Assembly (NCBI GenBank): GCA_022823725.1
Contig: JAJEHL010000024.1
Location: 1 to 64,000 of the forward strand
Length of the DNA: 64,000 bases
Direction of reading: 5' to 3'
Source of the DNA: Candidatus Latescibacterota bacterium
GTDB lineage: Bacteria > Latescibacterota > UBA2968
Part shown: in pieces, positions 43,243 to 52,823 of the stretch
Numbering within the stretch: the first letter of the stretch is position 1
Layout: each line of letters starts with the position of its first letter
The notes under the pieces: generated by a model
The model's input: the letters and a program-made list of their open reading frames with translations, nothing else
What the model was told of the DNA's origin: nothing
The model's database searches: none
Position numbers and translations under genes: made by a program

Positions 43243-44199
43243 ATGGATCATCTGACGTATAAAAAACCGCGTATCTGCATCCTTGGCTGTGGGAATATCG
43301 GCGCGCTTCATGCGAAAAACTTGCAATGGCGAGCGGCGTTGTATTTTTGCAGTCGTTCGCGGGTAAGCGCGTATAAGTTCAATCTCAAGTTCAAGGGCGA
43401 GGGCATCTTTGACGATCTAAACGCCGTATTGGAAAGCGATGTAGATGCCGTAGTAATCGCTTCCCCTCCAGAGCATCACAAAGACCAGATAATCGCATTA
43501 TTAGAAGCCGGCAAAGCCGTACTCGTCGAAAAACCGATGTGCATTTCACCAGAGGAAATTGTCGAGATCGAGACTGTGTTGGAACGGGTCGAGAACCCTT
43601 TATTGATGATCGCCGAGAACTATTATTACAAACCCTCGCTATCGTACATCAAGCAAATGGCCGCCCAGGGCGATATTGGCGAAATGCGTTCGGTTTCTGT
43701 AAAAAAGCTCACAGCGCAGCAGGCGCAAGGTTGGAAAAGCGCTCATGGTGCTTTGTTGGAAGGTGGTATTCATTTTATCGCCCTGATTTCAGATCTATTC
43801 GATACGGCGCCCGAACAGATCGAAGCAATATTCCCTGGCTATTCAGGCAGTACACCAGAGCGCGAATCTGTCGTGCGGATGGTCTATGCCACAGGCGCAA
43901 TTGGCGAATTGCATTACTCGTGGCAAACACCCAGTTTGACAAAAGGCATTTTTCAGCATTCTTATATCGAAGGCACATGCGGACGCATTGTTTTTGAAAG
44001 CAACGGCATTTATATTCGCAAACCCCAGAAAGGCTTTCGAATTCTCTGGCCGGGCTTGAAAGATTTGATGGGCTATAGAGCGATGATGGCTGATTTTTTA
44101 TCCTGTCTTCAAAACCGCTCGCGTCAGCCGTATTCGGACTTTGCACGCGCAAAACGCGATTTACAAATTGTATTTGATGCGTATGCGTGCAGTAACTAA
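43243..44199 (+). CDS. Gfo/Idh/MocA family oxidoreductase
   Basis: The 318-residue protein begins with an NAD(P)-binding loop ICILGCGNIGALHAKN (G15-C-G-N-I-G20) and has the family box AVLVEKPMC (about residue 93). The C-terminal domain has the usual beta-sheet, with GGIHFIALISDLFDTAPEQI near the active site His. Such enzymes oxidise sugars, inositols or amino-sugar derivatives. It is six bases from the VOC gene and overlaps only the untranslated start of the receptor gene. Sugar use fits the polysaccharide theme. Confidence 0.88.
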   Translation: MDHLTYKKPRICILGCGNIGALHAKNLQWRAALYFCSRSRVSAYKFNLKFKGEGIFDDLNAVLESDVDAVVIASPPEHHKDQIIALLEAGKAVLVEKPMCISPEEIVEIETVLERVENPLLMIAENYYYKPSLSYIKQMAAQGDIGEMRSVSVKKLTAQQAQGWKSAHGALLEGGIHFIALISDLFDTAPEQIEAIFPGYSGSTPERESVVRMVYATGAIGELHYSWQTPSLTKGIFQHSYIEGTCGRIVFESNGIYIRKPQKGFRILWPGLKDLMGYRAMMADFLSCLQNRSRQPYSDFARAKRDLQIVFDAYACSN

Positions 44200-44230
44200 A
44201 AAATTGCCATTCTTCAATCGCGAGGTACGG

Positions 44231-47020
44231 ATGAGTGTGAAGCACATATTCTGGCAGATAATCGCCGTTGTATTTATGACACCAGTGCTCGCAGAGGATG
44301 TTAAAGAATCACCCGACGAGCCTAAAACCTACGAATTTGAAGAAATTGTCATAACCGGATCCCGCATCAAAAGCGCGGAGAGTCTTTCGCCAGCGCCAGT
44401 CGTCGTCCTATCCGGTGACGAAATCAAAGCGCGGGGATTGACTTCCATTGGAGATGTGCTACAAACACTCACAGTACAGTCCAACGCGACCAATACACAG
44501 TCCAACAACGGCGGCGATGGCTCTACCCGGATTAATCTGCGCGGACTCGGCTCTAATCGCACCCTGGTATTGGTCAACGGACGTCGCTTTGTGCCGGGCG
44601 GAACAGGCGCAAATTCATCCGTTGATCTCAATTCTATTCCCACTTCAATCATCGAACGCGTCGAAGTACTCAAGGATGGCGCCTCGGCCGTATATGGATC
44701 GGACGCTATTGGGGGCGTGGTCAATATCATCACCCGATCAAATATGGAAGGAATAGAGATAGATTACTATGAGGGAATTTCAGGCACAGGCGATGGCGAA
44801 GTCCGCGACCTCAGCATAACCGCCGGTTTGCAGAGCGAAAAAGGCCACATACTGTTTTCGGCCGGTTACCACAATCGGAAGCCCGTCTGGACCGGCGACC
44901 GCAGTTTCAGCGTATCGGACAAAAACTACGACTGGGGAAAAAACGACGGCACCTATAACAAAAACGGCAGTTCAGCCACCCCGGAAGGCCACATCATAGA
45001 CCGCCTGGGTACCGAAGGCAACGAAGCCTGGCAGGCGGTCGTTTCGGCGGCTGGCGAGAACGCCGGAGATTACCACCTCGATCCACAAACTGGCTGGCGA
45101 CCCTTCAATTGGGCGGGAATCTCCTCAGATGCAAGCGGTGACACGTACAATTATCAACCGGAGAATTACCTCTATACCCCACAGACGCGATACAGCTCTT
45201 TTCTAAGCGGCGCTTACGAATTCACAAAAAATGCGAAAACTTTCTTCGAAGTATCGTACACCAATCGTCAATCTGATCAAAAGCTGGCCCCGACGCCTTT
45301 GTTTACCATCAGCGACGGCATCGTCGTGTCATCTACCAACCGTTACAATGAATTTGGCCGCGATTTTATAGATGTTCGGCGGCGTTTTCTCGAAGCGGGC
45401 AATCGCAACTATCTCCAGGATATCGATACCTATCTCATCGTCCTGGGATTGGACCATCATCTCATGGGCTTTGACGCCGATCTGTCCTTCTCCTACGGGC
45501 GCAGCGAAGGCACCAGCGTTAACGAGGGCCGATTTATAATCAGTAATCTTGTTCGAGCACTGGGGCCAGACGAGGATTGTACAGGCGACTGCGTGCCGCT
45601 GGATATACTCCACGGTGCTGGCACCATTACCCAGGAGATGTTAGATTACATCCAATATACCGGTATCGCCAGAGGCTACTCCCAGCAGCAAATCCTGCAG
45701 TGGAATCTGACCGGAAAGATCGCGCAACTCCCGGCCGGTCCGCTGGTCATGGCCGCAGGTCTATCTTCGCGCTGGGAAGCGGGAGCCTATCTTCCCGATC
45801 CCATAACCGCATCTGGAAATACCACCGGCAGTGACGAGGCGCCCACCGATGGTGCGTACTCGGTCCAGGCTTTGTATGCAGAAGCCCATTTGCCGCTGTA
45901 CAAAGCGGGAGAAGTTGGCCTCGATATAATAGCCGCTGGACGCGCTTTTCACTACGATTCATTCGGATCTGGCTCCACTTATAAAGCGGGCACCCGTCTC
46001 GAATTGCCGCAAGGGCTGGCATTTCGCGCCACATACTCCAATGCTTTTCGCGCCCCCAGCATCGCCGAAATGTTCCTCGGCAACAGCGATGGCTTCCCAC
46101 TGGTCAGCGATCCCTGTAGTGCGGTCGATGAATCGGGCAATGCCCGAGCGTTGACCACTCAGCAAATGCGAAATTGCGCGGCTCAAGGCATCCCCGCCGA
46201 CTTTGAGGATTCACGGGCACAACTTCGAATCCAGTTTAGTGGCAGCACAGATCTCAATCCTGAAAAGGCCACAATGCTCACAACAGGTCTGGTTTATCAG
46301 CCGAGCTTTCTGGACGGATTCGATATAACTGTAGATTACTATACCAGCGCGATCACAGATGAAATCGGCGCATTACCCGCCAGCCTCATCTTGAGTAACT
46401 GCTACTCGCAGGATACGCCATCCAACTGCGATCAAGTCGTGCGCGACCCAAACACTAAGCTGATTAACCATATCCAGTCACCCAACACCAACGTCGGCGA
46501 AACCGAAACCAGCGGCCTGGATATCGGACTCCATTACGCTACTGACTCACCCCTGGGTATTGTCTCGGCGCAAATAGAGAGCAACCTGCTCGTGAATTAC
46601 GATCAAATCTTGCCTTCGGCCAACGGTCCCGAGTTGATCAAGGGCAAGGGCTACTACGACCTGGGCGTGTTTCCAAACTGGCGTCACGCCGCTTCGGTTG
46701 GTATAGAGAAGCACCGTTCTTCCATTGGGCTGTCCTGGCGATACATCGGCGGATTCGAGGAATGCGAAGATGGCGACTGTAAGGGTATGTACCGCCCAGA
46801 TGTGACGGAAGTACCACCAAGTCGTAAAGTCAGTCCCAACAATATCTTTAATATGCATGGATCATACCAACTGGGCACCTCCGTACTCACAATCGGAATA
46901 AACAACATCCTCAATCAGTCACCAGCAGTAATATACAATGGTTTCCTCGGCACCTCCGATGCCAATACCTACGATTTCCTGGGGAGGTATTTATACCTGC
47001 GCCTCTCCCATAGTCTGTAG
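44231..47020 (+). CDS. TonB-dependent outer-membrane receptor
   Basis: I choose ATG 44231 (behind GAGGTACGG), giving 929 residues with a signal peptide ending near VLAEDV. The plug domain is clear: EEIVITGSRIKSAESLSPAP, INLRGLGSNRTLVLVNGRR, IERVEVLKDGASAVYGSDAI, and GGVVNIITRS. The barrel ends with LGRYLYLRLSHSL, an aromatic-rich final strand. These receptors import siderophores, vitamin B12 or oligosaccharides. In this setting an oligosaccharide is a plausible ligand, but no SusD-like partner is adjacent. Confidence 0.92.
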   Translation: MSVKHIFWQIIAVVFMTPVLAEDVKESPDEPKTYEFEEIVITGSRIKSAESLSPAPVVVLSGDEIKARGLTSIGDVLQTLTVQSNATNTQSNNGGDGSTRINLRGLGSNRTLVLVNGRRFVPGGTGANSSVDLNSIPTSIIERVEVLKDGASAVYGSDAIGGVVNIITRSNMEGIEIDYYEGISGTGDGEVRDLSITAGLQSEKGHILFSAGYHNRKPVWTGDRSFSVSDKNYDWGKNDGTYNKNGSSATPEGHIIDRLGTEGNEAWQAVVSAAGENAGDYHLDPQTGWRPFNWAGISSDASGDTYNYQPENYLYTPQTRYSSFLSGAYEFTKNAKTFFEVSYTNRQSDQKLAPTPLFTISDGIVVSSTNRYNEFGRDFIDVRRRFLEAGNRNYLQDIDTYLIVLGLDHHLMGFDADLSFSYGRSEGTSVNEGRFIISNLVRALGPDEDCTGDCVPLDILHGAGTITQEMLDYIQYTGIARGYSQQQILQWNLTGKIAQLPAGPLVMAAGLSSRWEAGAYLPDPITASGNTTGSDEAPTDGAYSVQALYAEAHLPLYKAGEVGLDIIAAGRAFHYDSFGSGSTYKAGTRLELPQGLAFRATYSNAFRAPSIAEMFLGNSDGFPLVSDPCSAVDESGNARALTTQQMRNCAAQGIPADFEDSRAQLRIQFSGSTDLNPEKATMLTTGLVYQPSFLDGFDITVDYYTSAITDEIGALPASLILSNCYSQDTPSNCDQVVRDPNTKLINHIQSPNTNVGETETSGLDIGLHYATDSPLGIVSAQIESNLLVNYDQILPSANGPELIKGKGYYDLGVFPNWRHAASVGIEKHRSSIGLSWRYIGGFEECEDGDCKGMYRPDVTEVPPSRKVSPNNIFNMHGSYQLGTSVLTIGINNILNQSPAVIYNGFLGTSDANTYDFLGRYLYLRLSHSL

Positions 47021-47105
47021 TTATAGTCAGCTTCTATCCTCGCATACGGTCGGGGCCTGCCTTACCCTAATACGTAAATTCTACCTTCTATTCGCCTCTT
47101 TTAAG

Positions 47106-47143
47106 TTGACCCTTTTTCACCTTCCAGCTATATTCTTATAGCT
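47106..47143 (+). promoter_or_regulatory. promoter with a palindrome over the -10, upstream of the helicase
   Basis: TTGACC at 47106-47111 and TATATT at 47129-47134 are 17 bases apart. A perfect palindrome AGCTATA-TTCT-TATAGCT (47126-47143) covers the -10 and the likely start point. This layout suggests repression by a dimeric regulator. The leader would be about 70 bases. The surrounding 190 bases are very pyrimidine-rich on the + strand. Confidence 0.5.
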
Positions 47144-47210
47144 ATCGTACCTCCCTCTTTATTTTCAATTACCTTCCTCTCTCCCTTTGGAATTCAAAAG
47201 TCCTTCCCGC

Positions 47211-49655
47211 ATGATGAATTTTGATCAATTTATCGCGCATGTTCGCCGCGACTATGGGTATGCCGGTCAGGTTGCTCATATAGAAACCATGCCCGCGCAA
47301 GAAGCTAAATTTGTCGCTGATGACTGCGCGTTACATCCCGCGATATCCGACGCCTTGAAACAGCAAGGCATTGACCGGCTCTATACGCATCAGGCCGATG
47401 CGCTGACCGCCCTGATGCGCGGTGAAGACGTGGTGGTAGTAACGGCAACGGCGAGTGGAAAAACCCTGTGTTATCAAATACCCACACTGGAAGCACTGAT
47501 ATCCGACTCGCAGGCGACTGCGCTCTATCTATTCCCGACCAAAGCACTGGCACAGGACCAGGCACGCGGGCTGGCGCAGTTTGGCGAATTAAACGAAAAA
47601 TTGAAATTTTCCCTGGGGACTTACGACGGGGACACGCCGTCCAACCAGCGCAAAACACTGCGTGAAGAGGGACGAGTGATCTTGAGCAATCCCGATATGC
47701 TGCATCAGGGCGTGTTGCCCAACCACCCCCGCTGGGCGCGTTTTTTTCAAAACTTGCGCTATGTAGTACTCGACGAAATACACACTTATCGAGGGGTCTT
47801 TGGCTCGCATGTAGCCAATGTATTGCGGCGGCTGATGCGAATTTGCGCGCACTATGGTACGCCTCCACAATTTGTGTGTTGCTCGGCGACCATAGCAAAT
47901 CCCAAAGAACACGCCGAAGCCCTGACCGGGCATCCGATGTGCCTGATTGACCGGGATGGATCCCCGCGGGGCAAACGCCATTTTGCATTCTGGAATCCGC
48001 CTTTCCTGGAAGGCACCACGAGTGATCGCCGCAGTTCAAATACCGAAGCGCGTTGGTTACTCGGCAAACTCATCCACAACAGGGTGCAGACCATTGCCTT
48101 TGTCAGGGCACGCACATCTGCAGAAGTGATCTATCGCTATGTGCAAGAGGATTTATCGCTGGTAAGCCAGCGGATGGCAGGCGCGATTCGGGCTTATCGC
48201 GGCGGATATTTGCCCGCAGAACGACGGGAAATTGAGCGGCAGTTATTCGAAGGTGAGTTACTCGGCGTGGTAAGCACCAACGCCCTGGAATTAGGCATTG
48301 ATATTGGAGAACTGGACGCCGCATTAATCGTGGGATATCCGGGCAGTATTTCCAGCATGTGGCAGCAAGCTGGGCGGGCGGGGCGACAGGCTGAAGAGTC
48401 CCTGGTGGTCTTTGTGGCACACAACGCGCCCATCGATCAATTTTTAATGCGCGACCCGGCTTACTTTTTTGGACAATCGCCCGAACACGCGACCATTGAC
48501 CCCAACAACCCGCATCTCGTCGTGGGACATCTGCGGTGTGCTTTGCGAGAACTGCCCGTGCGGGGCGAAGAAGGCGAAGTAATGGGAGAATTTACGGGTG
48601 CACTGCTCGAGATCCTATCAGATGAAGGCATGGCGCGCCAGTTCAATGGACAGTGGTTTTACAGCCAATCGGGATATCCGGCAGCAGAAGTTGGACTGCG
48701 CAATATCAGCGATCCAACCTATACTATTATCGACGAGACAGAAGGCGACCCGCAGGTCATTGGTTCACTGGATGAAATCAGCGCGTTTTTTCAGATACAT
48801 ACACACGCTATATATTTGCACAATGGGCAGACGTACTTTGTCGATCAACTCGACACAGAGCGCAAAATTGCACGGGTAAGTCAAAAAGCACTGGACTATT
48901 ATACCCAGGCAGTTGACGAGACGAGCATTGTCGTAAATGATACCGAAATATCGGGCGCGTGGCGCGTTAGTGACGTATATTTTGGCGACGTCTCAGTCTC
49001 GTCACTGGTAACGATGTTTAAGAAAGTGAAATTCGAAGACCGCGACAGCATTGGCTGGGAAAATCTCGATTTGCCAGAGCGCAAGCTCGATACAGCCGCC
49101 TGCTGGGTCGTACCGCCCCAGGAAGGGCTAAACCAGTGCCGCCGACATAGCCGTGTGCCATCTGAAGGACTCAAAGGCATTGCCAATGTAATGGGAGAAG
49201 TGCTACCCCTATTTGCAATGTGCGATGTCATGGATATTGGCACAACGGTAGATAGCTCCAACACGGGACGACCAACCGCATTTGTATATGATCGACATCC
49301 GGGAGGCATCGGCTTTTCAGAAAAAGCTTATGAGATGATCGAAGACGTCATAACAGCCTGCTGGATGGTCGTATCGGAATGCGAATGTGAGGCCGGGTGC
49401 CCGTCGTGTGTAGGCGCGCCATTGCCCCCCGGCGACGATGGCAATACGAGAGGAACGATTCCCGATAAAGAAGCCGCCCTCGTCTTATTGCATGCCATGT
49501 TGGAAAAAGAACCTTATGTGCCCAAACATCCGCGTCTTGAAATATCCATCGCAAGTGATGTTGCAACTCACAGCAATAAAAAAATTCCCGTCCGGCCTCT
49601 GTCGGCAAATGTCGAGGCAAAAATTCGCAAAAAAGTAAAGGAGTTCAGGCGATAA
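47211..49655 (+). CDS. MrfA/YprA-like DEAD-box helicase with DUF1998-type C-terminus
   Basis: From the ATG at 47211 the protein has 814 residues. Motif I is TATASGKT (about 79-85), the DEAH-like box is D188-E-I-H and the second RecA domain has VGYPGSISSMWQQAGRAGRQ. The C-terminus has a Cys cluster C724-E-C726-x3-C730-x2-C733, which matches the zinc-binding part of MrfA-type helicases with DUF1998. MrfA repairs mitomycin-type DNA damage. No MrfB exonuclease gene is adjacent, so a DNA-repair role is inferred from the family. The start lacks a clear Shine-Dalgarno sequence. Confidence 0.88.
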   Translation: MMNFDQFIAHVRRDYGYAGQVAHIETMPAQEAKFVADDCALHPAISDALKQQGIDRLYTHQADALTALMRGEDVVVVTATASGKTLCYQIPTLEALISDSQATALYLFPTKALAQDQARGLAQFGELNEKLKFSLGTYDGDTPSNQRKTLREEGRVILSNPDMLHQGVLPNHPRWARFFQNLRYVVLDEIHTYRGVFGSHVANVLRRLMRICAHYGTPPQFVCCSATIANPKEHAEALTGHPMCLIDRDGSPRGKRHFAFWNPPFLEGTTSDRRSSNTEARWLLGKLIHNRVQTIAFVRARTSAEVIYRYVQEDLSLVSQRMAGAIRAYRGGYLPAERREIERQLFEGELLGVVSTNALELGIDIGELDAALIVGYPGSISSMWQQAGRAGRQAEESLVVFVAHNAPIDQFLMRDPAYFFGQSPEHATIDPNNPHLVVGHLRCALRELPVRGEEGEVMGEFTGALLEILSDEGMARQFNGQWFYSQSGYPAAEVGLRNISDPTYTIIDETEGDPQVIGSLDEISAFFQIHTHAIYLHNGQTYFVDQLDTERKIARVSQKALDYYTQAVDETSIVVNDTEISGAWRVSDVYFGDVSVSSLVTMFKKVKFEDRDSIGWENLDLPERKLDTAACWVVPPQEGLNQCRRHSRVPSEGLKGIANVMGEVLPLFAMCDVMDIGTTVDSSNTGRPTAFVYDRHPGGIGFSEKAYEMIEDVITACWMVVSECECEAGCPSCVGAPLPPGDDGNTRGTIPDKEAALVLLHAMLEKEPYVPKHPRLEISIASDVATHSNKKIPVRPLSANVEAKIRKKVKEFRR

Positions 49656-49656
49656 A

Positions 49657-50703
49657 ATGGAAACGCGATTAAAAAATTATTTGGAAACCTGGGTACCTCG
49701 CATTGACGAAGAAATGTATCGGTTCTTGCCGAAAGATAAAGATCCGGTTGATTTTTTATACACGCCTATGCGCGATTATCCCCAACGCGGTGGCAAGCGG
49801 TTTAGATCAGCACTGGTGCTGCTGGGCATTGAAGCATTTGACGGTGATCCCAATGTGGGTTTGCGCACGGCTGCCGCTTTTGAGTTATTTCAGTCTTTTG
49901 CTCTGGTACACGACGATATTGAGGATGCCTCTTTGATGCGGCGCGGAAAGCCGTGCTTGCATCTAATACACGGAATTCCACTGAGCATTAACGTGGGCGA
50001 CGCGCTTTATTCCAAGGTATTTGAAATATTACATGCAAATCGCGACATTTTAGGGGAAACAACAACACTCGATTTGCTTCAGGAAATGATCGAGGGCGCG
50101 CAAATAACATTTGAAGGACAGGCTTATGATATCGGTTGGATAGAGGCCGAAGTCATTCCCGATGTAAACGATTTTGTTGACATGCTACGGCGCAAAACGG
50201 GATGGTATAGCGGACGCGGTCCCTGTACCATGGGCGCGATTATTGCAGGTGCTGACGATGATATGAAGCGGGCGATTGGCGATTTTGGCGAGGCCATTGC
50301 CGTTGCATTTCAAATTCGCGATGACCTGCTCAACATCGTCGTTGAAGATACCGATGCGACATTAGCTCCTACGACCACATCCGGGGGGTATGGCAAAGAG
50401 CGTGGCGGAGACATCGCCGAGGGTAAGCGCACCTTGATGGTCATCGATTTGCTCAACCACTGTAAGCCAGAGGAAAATCAAAAAGTCCGTGAAATTTTGG
50501 ATCGAGATCGAGATGCCACATCGGAAGAAGAAATCGAGTGGGTGATTGACTTGATGGGGAAATATGGCGCAATTGAAAAAGCGCAACAGGCTTGCCAGAC
50601 ACGCGCCGAATCTGCCGAAGCACGCCTCGCCCAGTTGCCCCCGTCGGAATCGAGAGAAGTACTCAGAGAAATGTGTTCATTTTTAGTCGAGCGCGTATTT
50701 TAA
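49657..50703 (+). CDS. polyprenyl (prenyl diphosphate) synthase
   Basis: The 348-residue protein has the first Asp-rich motif D86-D-I-E-D90 with [13 protein letters not shown] before it, and a second Asp region [11 protein letters not shown]. These are the substrate-binding motifs of trans-isoprenyl diphosphate synthases, which build farnesyl or longer chains. The second motif ends in Asn instead of Asp (DDLLN). AAAGGAGTTCAGGCGATAA precedes the ATG. It begins two bases after the helicase stop. Confidence 0.9.
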   Translation: METRLKNYLETWVPRIDEEMYRFLPKDKDPVDFLYTPMRDYPQRGGKRFRSALVLLGIEAFDGDPNVGLRTAAAFELFQSFALVHDDIEDASLMRRGKPCLHLIHGIPLSINVGDALYSKVFEILHANRDILGETTTLDLLQEMIEGAQITFEGQAYDIGWIEAEVIPDVNDFVDMLRRKTGWYSGRGPCTMGAIIAGADDDMKRAIGDFGEAIAVAFQIRDDLLNIVVEDTDATLAPTTTSGGYGKERGGDIAEGKRTLMVIDLLNHCKPEENQKVREILDRDRDATSEEEIEWVIDLMGKYGAIEKAQQACQTRAESAEARLAQLPPSESREVLREMCSFLVERVF

Positions 50704-50716
50704 AAAGGAGGCATAC

Positions 50717-51388
50717 ATGAAATTCTTTATCGATACAGCCAATTTAGACGAAATCCGCGAAGCCCAGGCCATGGGTGTGCTGGATGGCGTGACGACAAAT
50801 CCCTCTCTTATGTCGCAGGAAGAAGGAGAATTTGAAGACATCATCCGCGCAATCTGTGAAATCGTAGATGGACCAGTAAGTGCAGAGGTGGTCAGCACCG
50901 ATACCGAAGGCATGATCGCCGAAGCGCGTCAAAATGCTGCGATCCACGAACAGGTCGTGGTGAAAATTCCGATTACACCGGATGGTCTAAAAGCGATCAA
51001 AACGTGTTCGGATGAAGGGATTCGCATAAATGTGACCCTGTGCTTCTCCGCAAATCAGGCACTGATGGCAGCCAAAGCAGGCGCGACTTATATCAGCCCA
51101 TTCATTGGCCGCCTGGATGATTTGGGTCAAGATGGCATGGAATTAATTCAAACAATTCGCCAGATTTACGACAACTACGGATTTGAAACCCAGGTACTGG
51201 CCGCGAGTTTGCGCTCGCCCAAACACGTTGTCGAATGTGCCCTCGCTGGCGCAGATGTTGCGACCCTCCCGCCCGATGTATTGAGCAAGTTACTCGCACA
51301 TCCCCTGACCGACATCGGCCTGGAACGCTTCCTCAACGACTGGCGCGCCTGGCAAGCCGCAAAAAATAGCGATCCCGTGGCGGTTTAA
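50717..51388 (+). CDS. tal: transaldolase of the FSA/TalC-like family
   Basis: The 223-residue protein matches the small transaldolase/fructose-6-phosphate aldolase family: [20 protein letters not shown], the Schiff-base Lys in [10 protein letters not shown] (K83), and [20 protein letters not shown]. The residue that is Tyr in E. coli FSA is Phe here (F129, in [10 protein letters not shown]). Phe at this place is linked to transaldolase activity, so transaldolase is the better prediction. AAAAAGGAGGCATAC precedes the ATG. Its stop overlaps that of the convergent sulfatase-like gene. Confidence 0.88.
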   Translation: MKFFIDTANLDEIREAQAMGVLDGVTTNPSLMSQEEGEFEDIIRAICEIVDGPVSAEVVSTDTEGMIAEARQNAAIHEQVVVKIPITPDGLKAIKTCSDEGIRINVTLCFSANQALMAAKAGATYISPFIGRLDDLGQDGMELIQTIRQIYDNYGFETQVLAASLRSPKHVVECALAGADVATLPPDVLSKLLAHPLTDIGLERFLNDWRAWQAAKNSDPVAV

Positions 51389-52809
51389 CCCATTCTTTTT
51401 CTCCCCTGCACATACATGGCACCTGGTGCTGGTGCATTGTCGCACACTTCGTTAAACGTGGCGGGCAGGGGTTGGTGAATCACGGCCTGGATGCGCGATC
51501 TTTGCAAAGCCACCACATCTGGGTGATCCGCGGCGACATTGGTATTCTCATCGGGATCGGCAACAAGGTCAAAAAGTTCCTCATTGTTCACATCATTTAA
51601 ACTCACCGTATAATTCCACTGATCATCGCGCACCGATGCCCTGCCCGTGGCTGGCCCGGTTGAAAAAGCAGCCCACCCAATCACAATGTGATCCCGCACG
51701 ACATCCGCCTCTTCTGTCACCAACGGCCAGATATCTGTCCCCTCCACCGCCTGGCAGGGAATATCCAGCAAGCCCAACACTGTGGGCAACAAATCGTGCG
51801 CCTGCACAAAACCCGAAACGCGCTTGCACACATCGGGATATCGCACCATCCAGTTCAATCGCGTGTTGTACGGATGCAGACGATCTGGTCCTTTGCCAAA
51901 TTGCCCGTGATCCAGCACCTGCGTGCCGTGATCTGACATCAACATCACAATCGTATCGCTTTTCAAACCCAGATCATCAACCCGATCCAGCAAGTGCCCC
52001 ACCCAGCGATCTACCAGCGTGACCTCGCCAAAATAGAGCGCCTTAATCCGCTCTCTCTCCGCATCGCTTACCCCATCGCCTTCATTGCCTGCCCCTGGTG
52101 TAATAAAATCCTTCCCATCCCAATCGGGCATATACCGATCCGCATATTCCCGCGGTGGATCCCAGGGCTCGTGCGGATCAAAAGAATCGATCCACAAAAA
52201 AAACGGCGCATTGCGTGCATTTTCGCTCAGCCAATCCGCCGCGCGCCGAAACACACGCGCACAACTGTAATCCTCTTCGCGTTGCCGAAACTTCTGATTG
52301 AACATGTACTGCATCAGCCCGACATGCCGATCCCAATTGATCGGCTCCCGCACATGCGGGCGCAACAAATCTTCAATCGATTCCCGCATGCCAAACCGCC
52401 AGTTGTCGCTCTCCTGCCCGCGGATAAAATCATACGTCACAAATCCGCGCGTATAATTCATCGTCGGCTTAAACATGTGATACGTATCGGCGACCAACCC
52501 GGTCATATACCCATTTGCAACCAGAATTTCAGCAAGCGTATCTTGTTCCGGCGGAATTTTGTGCCAACCAGGCGCGTGATGCCAGTGCCCGCGTCGGTCA
52601 AAATTGTATCGCCAGGGAAAGGTGCGCCGTCCCGTAAACAAACTCCGCCGCGTCTGCAACGTCGGCTGGCATTCCCCGAAAGCCCGCTCAAACACCACGG
52701 ACTCTGCCGCAAACGCATCCATATTGGGCGTATCGACAAAACTCAGCTTCTGATTTGGGCCGACAATATCGGCGCGAAACGTATCCAGACAAATACAAAT
52801 TACATTCAT
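51385..52809 (-). CDS. sulfatase-fold hydrolase with Thr in place of the formylglycine Cys
   Basis: The ATG at 52809 follows AAAAGGAGATTTGTG and gives 474 residues. The fold is that of the sulfatases: [13 protein letters not shown] at the N-terminus and [17 protein letters not shown] at the second metal site. Counting back from the conserved TG (T59-G60), the position of the formylglycine Cys is T50 ([15 protein letters not shown]), and R54 keeps its place. Thr at this place is used as a nucleophile in related phosphotransfer enzymes, so a phosphodiesterase or phosphotransferase activity is more likely than sulfatase. It sits 14 bases downstream of the large membrane protein gene. Confidence 0.85.
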   Translation of the reverse strand: MNVICICLDTFRADIVGPNQKLSFVDTPNMDAFAAESVVFERAFGECQPTLQTRRSLFTGRRTFPWRYNFDRRGHWHHAPGWHKIPPEQDTLAEILVANGYMTGLVADTYHMFKPTMNYTRGFVTYDFIRGQESDNWRFGMRESIEDLLRPHVREPINWDRHVGLMQYMFNQKFRQREEDYSCARVFRRAADWLSENARNAPFFLWIDSFDPHEPWDPPREYADRYMPDWDGKDFITPGAGNEGDGVSDAERERIKALYFGEVTLVDRWVGHLLDRVDDLGLKSDTIVMLMSDHGTQVLDHGQFGKGPDRLHPYNTRLNWMVRYPDVCKRVSGFVQAHDLLPTVLGLLDIPCQAVEGTDIWPLVTEEADVVRDHIVIGWAAFSTGPATGRASVRDDQWNYTVSLNDVNNEELFDLVADPDENTNVAADHPDVVALQRSRIQAVIHQPLPATFNEVCDNAPAPGAMYVQGRKRMG

Positions 52810-52823
52810 CACAAATCTCCTTT

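Noticed and set aside
47211-49655. DUF1998 helicase as part of a DISARM-like or other phage defence system
   Set aside because: Neighbours are a polyprenyl synthase and a transaldolase; no methyltransferase, PLD or DrmB-like gene is adjacent. The Cys cluster fits MrfA.
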